Below, one piece after another: positions 57,949 through 64,000 of a stretch of 64,000 nucleotides of DNA. Below the pieces are notes generated by a model. That model saw nothing but the letters and a program-made list of their open reading frames with translations. It had not been told where the DNA came from and did no database searches. Origin of the DNA: PALSA-612 sp963755155 (lineage in GTDB: Bacteria; Actinomycetota; Thermoleophilia; Gaiellales; Gaiellaceae); NCBI GenBank assembly GCA_963755155.1, contig CAVWIV010000007.1, positions 62,001 to 126,000 on the forward strand. Direction: 5' to 3'. Within the stretch, counting starts at the first letter, position 1. Each line of letters starts with the position of its first letter. Both the position numbers and the translations under genes were made by a program.

Positions 57949-60461
57949 GTGGTGGGTAATCTATTCAGCGACATTCGCTACTGCCTGCGCGGCTTCGCGC
58001 GGCGGCCGCTCTTCGCCGTCGTCATCGTCGTGACGCTGGCTCTGGGGCTCGGCATCAACGCGGCGATCCTCTCGATCTACGATCAGGTACTGCTGCGCGA
58101 GTTGGCTGTGCCGAACCCGCACGAGCTCGTGAATCTCTCGTCGCCGGGCCCTAAACAGGGCGGCTCGTCGACCAACGACGGCGGCACGCAGCAAGAGATC
58201 TTTAGCTTCCCGATGTTCCGCGATCTCGAACGCGTCGATGGGCCCTTCGTCGGTATCGCCGCGCACCGCATCGTGGACGCCAACCTCTCGTTCGACGGCA
58301 ACACCGTTGCGGCCGAAGGGATGCTCGTGTCCGGCAGCTATTTTTCGCTGCTCGGTCTTCGCCCGTTCGCCGGCCGCTTGCTCGACGCCGGCGACGATCG
58401 CGTCGAAGGCGAGGCGAGCGCCGTCGTGTTGAGCCACGCCTATTGGCAGGCGGCGTTCGGCGCGGACTCGAGCGTCGTCGGCCGTACGCTCGTCGTCAAT
58501 GGCAAGCCGCTGACGATCGTCGGCGTCGGGCCGCAGGACTTCCACGGCACGACGGTCGGTGCGCGGGCGCAGGTGTTCGTGCCGATCACGTTCAGTTGGC
58601 TCGGCGGCGAGAGAGCCTTCCCCGACCATGACAATCGCAAGAGCTACTGGGCGTATTTGTTCGCGCGCCTGAAGCCCGGCGTTTCGCTCGAGCAAGCGGC
58701 CGCGGCGATCAACGGGCCTTATCGGACCATCCTCAACGAAATCGATGCGCCGCTGCTCACGGACTTCCCCGAGCAGGAAATCGAACGGTTTCGCGCCAAG
58801 ACGCTCGTGCTCACGCCCGGAGAGCGCGGGCAGAGCCGAATCGACGACAACGCGCGCGACGCCGCTCACGATCCTGCTGGTTTCGACGGTGCTCGTGCTG
58901 TTGATCGCCAGCGTGAACGTCGCGAACTTGATGCTCGCGCGCGGGTCGACGCGCATTGGCGAGATCGCCGTGCGCGCCTCGCTCGGTGCTTCTCGCCCGC
59001 GACTGCTCGCGTTGTTGCTCGTCGAGGTGCTCTTGCTCGCAGCCGCGGCCGCGCTCGTGAGCTTGCCGCTGACCCTCGGCGCGCTTCGCGGCATCGGCAG
59101 TATGCTGCCGGCTTCTTCGCAGACGATCGATCTCACGCTCGACGCCTCGATTGCCGCTTTCACGGCCGCGCTCGCGCTTGGATCGACGCTCGTGTTCGGG
59201 TTGATTCCCGCGCTGAAGCTCGTGCGCGTGGAGACGAATCCCGCGCTGCAAACGAGCGGGGTGCGGCAAACGGGCGGCAAAGCCGCTGCGCGCTTCCGCG
59301 CCACGCTCACGACCGCACAGATCGCGCTGTCGATGGCGTTGCTGGTGCTCGCGGGGTGGTTCGCGCAGAGCCTGTTCAACGTCTCGCGCGTCGACGTCGG
59401 CTTTCGCATCGATTCGCTCGCGGTCTTTTCGATTGCGCCGGAGCGCAACGGCTACGCGCCGGCGCGTTCGGCCGAGCTGTTCGCGCGGCTCGAAGAGGAT
59501 CTCGCGAGCATTCCTGGCGTCACGGCGGTCGCCACGACCGCCATAGCATTACTGGACAACAGTAACTGGAACAGCGGTGTCGAGGTCGAGGGCTATCAAG
59601 CGAGCCCCGGCGAGAACATGGACGCGTCCATGAACTACGTCAGCCCGAACTTTTTCCGTGCCGTCGAGATGCCGCTCGTGTCGGGCGAGGGGTTCGAGCG
59701 CCGTTCCGGAGGAGACCGCGCGAAAGTCGCCGTTGTCAACGAGCGCTTCGTCGCGCGGTTCGGGCTCGGCGAATCTGCCGTTGGGCAAGCGTCTGTCGGC
59801 GATGGGTTCGGAGCTGGATATCGAGATCGTCGGCATCGTGCACGACGCGAAGTACAGCGAGGTCAAGCAGGACATACCGCCGCAGGTGTTCATGCTGCGC
59901 GAGGCGGCCCCGTTCATCGGGGCGGCGAGCTTCTACCTGCGCAGCGAGCTCGCGCCGCGCGAGCTGCGCGCGGCCGTCGAGCAAGTGCTCGCGCGGCACG
60001 ATGCGAACCTGCCGATCATGGAGTTCTTGACGGTGACCGAGCAGGCGAAGGAGAACGTCTTTCTCGATCGGTTCATGAGCACGTTGGCCGGGGCGCTGGC
60101 CGTCTTGGCCACCGTGCTGGCGGCGATCGGCATCTACGGCGTGCTCTCGTATGGCGTACTCCAGCGCCTGCGCGAGATCGGCTTGCGCATGGCGCTCGGC
60201 GCGGCACCGCGAAGCGTGCGCGGCCTGGTGCTTGAAACAGGTCGGCTGGATGGCCGCGATCGGCGTGGCGCTCGGCGTGAGCCTGGCGCTGCTAGTCGGC
60301 CGAGCTCGGCCGTGCCCTTTTGTTCGGTCTCACGCCGACCGACCCCGTCGTCCCAGCTGCGGCCGTGCTCGCGCTGACCACCGTCGTGTTCTGCTGCTGC
60401 GTATCTGCCTGCGCGCCGTGCTGCGCTCGTCGATCCTGTTACTGCTTTGCGCGGCGATTGA
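57949..60461 (+). CDS. ABC transporter permease, ADOP/MacB-like, copy 2, frame-broken
   Basis: About 835 codons with the same architecture as copy 1: NLFSDIRYCLRGFARRPLFA, VIVVTLALGLGINAAILSIY, core 1 (LVSGSYFSLLGLRPFAGRLL), FtsX 1 (LLIASVNVANLMLARGSTRI), core 2 (VEGYQASPGENMDASMNYVS), FtsX 2 (VLAAIGIYGVLSYGVLQRLR) and end YLPARRAALVDPVTALRGD. Breaks near 58850, 59780, 60230, 60300 and 60390; long stretches are clean. GTG 57949 (or 57952) is preferred because AAGGAG (57938-57943) then has proper spacing. The two permeases are clear paralogues. Confidence 0.87.
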
Positions 60462-60496
60462 GCCGCCGGATCTTCATTTCCCCCGAGGACAAAACA

Positions 60497-61294
60497 ATGA
60501 GTGCCAACCCTGCAACTAATGCCGCTACTTCGCTGATCCATCTCGACGACTTGAAGAAGGTGTTCTACACCGACGAGGTCGAAACACACGCGCTCTCCGG
60601 CGTGCACTTCGAAATCGGCAAAGGCGACTACTTGTCGATCGCAGGCCCATCCGGCTGCGGCAAGTCGACGTTGTTGTCGATTCTCGGCTTGCTCGATACG
60701 CCGAGCGGCGGCCGCTACGTGCTGAACGGCACGCCGGTCGAAAACCTCGACGCGTCGCAGCGCGCGCAGATCCGCAACAAAGAGATCGGCTTCATCTTCC
60801 AGGCGTTCAACTTGATCGGCGATCTCACGGTGTTCGAGAACGTCGAGCTGCCGCTGACGTATCGCGCCGGCATGAAAGCGGCCGAACGCAAAAAGAGGGT
60901 GCTCGAAGCGCTCGAGCGCGTGCGCATGGCGCATCGCTTGAACCATTACCCGGCGCAGCTCTCCGGCGGTCAGCAACAGCGCGTCGCCGTCGCGCGCGCG
61001 CTCGTCGGCAGCCCCTCGATCCTGCTCGCCGACGAGCCGACGGGTAACTTGGACTCGAAGAACGGCGAGCAGGTGATGGCGTTGCTCGCGGAGCTGCACG
61101 CCGACGGCGCGACGATCTGCATCGTCACGCACGACCCGCGCTACGCCGACTACGCGGACCGCAAGATCCACATGTTCGACGGCCGCGTCGTCGACGAGGA
61201 AACGTTGAATCGCCTCCGCGAGGAAGAGGACCGGCGCATCGCCGAGCAGGCACGGCGCGGGCGGCCTAAGGCGACGGAGCCGGAAGAGGCGTAG
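60497..61294 (+). CDS. ABC transporter ATP-binding protein, MacB/LolD type
   Basis: Intact 265 residues: Walker A AGPSGCGKSTLLSILGLLD, Q-loop IGFIFQAFNLIGDLTV, signature YPAQLSGGQQQRVAVARAL, Walker B SILLADEPTGNLDSK, H-loop CIVTHDPRYADYADR. The charged C-terminal tail (REEEDRRIAEQARRGRPKAT) is longer than in LolD. It is the only ATPase among the permeases here, so it presumably serves all of them. ATG 60497; 16 bp precede the next permease. Confidence 0.94.
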   Translation: MSANPATNAATSLIHLDDLKKVFYTDEVETHALSGVHFEIGKGDYLSIAGPSGCGKSTLLSILGLLDTPSGGRYVLNGTPVENLDASQRAQIRNKEIGFIFQAFNLIGDLTVFENVELPLTYRAGMKAAERKKRVLEALERVRMAHRLNHYPAQLSGGQQQRVAVARALVGSPSILLADEPTGNLDSKNGEQVMALLAELHADGATICIVTHDPRYADYADRKIHMFDGRVVDEETLNRLREEEDRRIAEQARRGRPKATEPEEA

Positions 61295-61310
61295 TCGCCG
61301 GCATGTAACG

Positions 61311-63776
61311 ATGGCCTTGCTGCACGACTTGGGACGGCGCTGCGAGCATGGCGCGACCAGCCGCTGTTCGCCGTCACGGCGGTCGCGGTGCTCGCCGTCG
61401 GCATCGCCGCGAGCACGGCCGTGTTCTCGGTCGTCAACGCCGTGGTGCTCAAGCCCGTACCGTTCGCGGACCCGGACACGCTGCTGCAGCTCGGGAAGAC
61501 GCAGGACGGCCGCGTGACGAACGACTTCGACGTGGCGCCGGCCAACTTCGCGCTTTGGCGCACGCTCGACGACGCGTTCGAGGACGTGGCCGCCTACACC
61601 GACGCCTCCGTGAGCTACGCGAACGGCGACGTGCCAGAGCGCGTCGCGGCCAAGCAGGTGTCGGAAGCGTATTTCCGCGTCTTTCGTGCGCCGTTCGCCG
61701 CCGGCCGTGCGTTCGCGCGCGAGGACGACCTCCCGGGCGCGGCGCCGACGGTCGTGCTGAGCCACGACTTTTGGCAGCGGCGGCTCGGCGGCGATCCGGC
61801 CGTTCTCGGCACGACGATCTCGCTCGCCGGCACCGCGCACACCGTCCTCGGCATTGCGGGCGCCGAGTTCGATCTGCGTGAGCTCGGGTCCGTGGATCTG
61901 TGGCTGCCGCTTGGGCTCGAGCCCGACACCGCGGAGCAGGGAAACTATCTGCAGGTAGCGGCGCGGCTAGGCGCGGGCGTGAGCCTCGAGCAGGCGCGTG
62001 CACGGCTCGCGGCCACTCTCGGTGTTTATCGCGAGCGCTTCCCGGATTCGGCGCCCGAGGGGCAGGCATTCGTGGCTCTGCCGATCGCCGAAGCGATGGT
62101 GGGTGCCGGTATTCGCGAGTCGTTGTGGGTGCTGCTCGGCGCCGTCGTGTTCGTGCTGCTGATCGCATGCGCCAACGTGGCCAACCTGTTGTTGATTCGC
62201 GCCATCGGCCGACGGCGCGATGTCGCCATTCGCTTGGCGCTCGGTGCCGGGCGTGCGCATCTCCTACGCCGGCTGCTCGCCGAGGGCGTGCTGTTGTCGG
62301 TCGCGGGCGGCGCGTTGGGTCTCGCACTCGGGTTCGTGGGCATCCGCGCGCTGCTTGCGGTGAACACGGCGGACTTGCCGCGGCTCGGCGAGGCCGGGTC
62401 GTTGGTCGGAATCGATTGGCGTATCGCCGCGTTCACGATGCTGTTGGCCGTGGCGACGAGCGTGCTGTTCGCGCTGGTGCCGGCACTCGCCGCGCCGCCG
62501 GACTTGAACCGAGTGCTCAAGGACGCGGGCAGCCGAAGCGGCACGGGTCGGCGGCACAATCGAACGTTGTCGGCGCTCGTGACGCTCGAGATCGCGCTCG
62601 CGGTCGTGCTGCTCGTCGGCGCGACACTCTTGATTCGCACGTCGCTCGCGCTGAGCCAGGTCGATCCGGGGTTCTCGGCGAGCAACGTGCTCACGCTGAA
62701 GACCGCGCTCGCCGCGCCGGATACCGCGAGCTCGGCGGCCATCGACCGCGTGCTGCGGCGTTCGCTCGATGCCGTTCGGGCGCTGCCCGGCGTTACCGCC
62801 GCCGCGGCGTCGTGCTGCGTGCCGCTCGAGCGTAGCCCGAACCTGCCGTTCAACGTCGTCGGCCGGCCCCTCGAGGGCGAGCCCTTTACCGGCGGCGCGG
62901 AATGGATCGCGAGCACGGACGGTTACCTCGAAACGTTCGAGGTGCCGTTGCTGCGCGGCCGCGCACTCACCGACGCGCGACGGCGCGAACGCGCCGCCCG
63001 TAGCGGTGGTCAATCGTGCGTTTGCCGACCGCTATTGGCCGAACGGTGCCGACCCCATCGGCGAGCGCGTCGTGATCGGCGGCGGGCTGATCCAGGCGTT
63101 TGCGACGGACCCGGAACGGCAGATCGTCGGCATCGTCGGCGACATGCGCGCCGAGGAATTGAACGAGGCGCCGCTGCCCACGATCTACGTTCCGCTCGCG
63201 CAGCTGTCCGACGAGCTGGCTCCGTTCCTCGTCAGAGGCGGGCCACTCGCGTGGCTCGTGCGCACGGCGGAAGATCCGCAAGCGCTCGCGGCCGCGATCC
63301 AGAGCCAGCTTCGCGCGAGCACCGGTGCTCCGGTCACCGAAGTGCAAACGATGGCCGACGTCCTGGCGACGGCCTCGTCGCGCGAGCGCTTCAACATGTT
63401 GCTCATGAGCGTCTTCGGCGCTGCCGCGCTGCTGCTCGCGACGGTCGGTATCTACGGGCTCATTCGCTACTCGGCCGAGCAACGTACGCACGAGCTCGGG
63501 ATTCGCGCGGCGCTCGGCGCAACCCCCGGGCGGATTCGCGGCATGGTCCTGCTGCAGGGCGGTGCTTTGATCGGCATCGGTACTGCGATCGGCTTGGGCG
63601 CTGCGTTCGGTCTCGCGAATTTTCTGGCGTCGCTGCTCTTCGGCGTCGAGCCGCACGATGGGCTCGTGTTCCTCAGCGTTCCCGCGGCACTGGCCGCGGC
63701 CGCGCTCGCCGCAGTCGCCGGCGTCGCGTGGCGCGCGGGACGCGTCGATCCGATGAACGCGTTGCGCTCGGAATAG
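61311..63776 (+). CDS. ABC transporter permease, ADOP/MacB-like, copy 3, few frame breaks
   Basis: About 820 codons. After ATG 61311 (MALLHDLG) one break near 61343 leads into LRAWRDQPLFAVTAVAVLAV; then core 1 (FDVAPANFALWRTLDDAFED, VLSHDFWQRRLGGDPAVLG), FtsX 1 (LLIACANVANLLLIRAIGRR), core 2 (LPFNVVGRPLEGEPFTGGAE, one break near 62985, VAVVNRAFADRYWPNGADPI) and FtsX 2 (ATVGIYGLIRYSAEQRTHEL) ending RVDPMNALRSE. It diverges from copies 1 and 2 (ANVANLLLIR instead of VNVANLMLAR) and belongs to another ADOP branch. Confidence 0.88.
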
Positions 63777-63832
63777 CAGACAAGCCGCGCAAGTGCGGCC
63801 GATCCGTGTGTCTCGAGAGGAGTAAAACGACA

Positions 63833-64000
63833 ATGTGGGACACGACCGCTTCGCGATTTGCGCCAAGCGGCGCGCGGGCTGCTGCGCAGCGCGTCGTTCA
63901 CGGTCGTGTCCGTCGCGACGCTCGCGATCGGCATCGGGGCGACGACGGCTGTGTTCAGCGTCGTCGACGGGGTGCTGCTGAAGCCGTTGCCGTATCCCGA
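63833..64000 (+). CDS. ABC transporter permease, ADOP/MacB-like, copy 4, cut by right edge
   Basis: Only the first 55 codons are in the window. ATG 63833 (MWDTTA), one break near 63855, then LRDLRQAARGLLRSASFTVV, the first helix SVATLAIGIGATTAVFSVVD and GVLLKPLPYP, the standard opening of an ADOP permease and closest in wording to copy 3. AGGAG lies about 10 bp upstream. It shows that the cassette continues to the right. Confidence 0.82.
   Translation, partial: MWDTTASRFAPSGARAAAQRVVHGRVRRDARDRHRGDDGCVQRRRRGAAEAVAVSR

Noticed and set aside
60134..61840. 568-codon minus-strand frame opposite the ABC ATPase
   Set aside because: The plus strand encodes a textbook ATPase; the minus frame has biased composition only.

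Overview
This is a GC-rich chromosomal segment of a Gram-negative bacterium, most likely a gammaproteobacterium. The neighbourhood clpS-clpA-infA-aat ... ftsK-lolA-...-serS, a DarP/YjgA-type protein, an LpxL-type acyltransferase and a gspCDEF block all fit that class. The abundance of secreted quinoproteins, DUF6152 proteins and ADOP-type permeases resembles Steroidobacteraceae and relatives; that finer placement is inference. No rRNA, tRNA, CRISPR array, insertion sequence or phage gene was seen.

Layout. 1-5131 (minus): type II secretion genes gspF (cut by the left edge), gspE, gspD, gspC, with overlapping starts and stops. 5319-14911: housekeeping block clpS, clpA, infA, aat, a COG3146/DUF482 acyltransferase, ftsK, lolA, a VanZ-like protein and serS. 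15036-19418: Tat-exported TIM-barrel protein, a 721-residue mono-haem propeller protein, and a badly broken SGNH-hydrolase-like gene. 19466-23278: DUF1707/LiaF-like protein, then a YtrA-type GntR regulator with an ABC transporter behind two tandem operators, a secreted repeat protein and a 47-residue membrane peptide. 23391-27571: carboxylesterase, a secreted family protein, DUF6152, LpxL-like acyltransferase. 27576-36768: two PQQ alcohol dehydrogenase clusters, the first with a XoxJ-like binding protein fused to a beta-propeller. 36863-45240: FMN glutamate-synthase-like enzyme, GNAT, peroxiredoxin, glutamate dehydrogenase and an ECF42-type sigma factor with YCII/DGPF proteins. 45293-53811: a half-length DarP-like protein, cyclophilin, LysR with a divergent DUF6152 pair, a CadC-like membrane regulator, tyrS and an ECF sigma factor with a membrane partner. 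53964-64000: a sigma-54 promoter with upstream dyad driving a MacA-like adaptor, at least four ADOP permeases and one MacB-like ATPase.

Reading quality. Many conserved genes (clpA, ftsK, serS, gspD, gspE, aat, gdhA, the ADOP permeases) are interrupted by single-base indels, while several long genes are perfectly open. Essential genes cannot all be dead, so I read these as sequence or consensus errors and give one coordinate span per gene. At least nine of the breaks have the same form: a leucine CTT followed by one surplus G.

Working together. The periplasm-facing genes form coherent modules: lanthanide-type alcohol oxidation (XoxF, cytochrome, binding protein/propeller), a second quinoprotein with a dihaem cytochrome, esterase-linked secreted families of unknown role, and a stress-inducible export cassette. 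Regulation is unusually legible here: a repressor operator pair, an ECF42-type promoter and a sigma-54 promoter can all be read directly.
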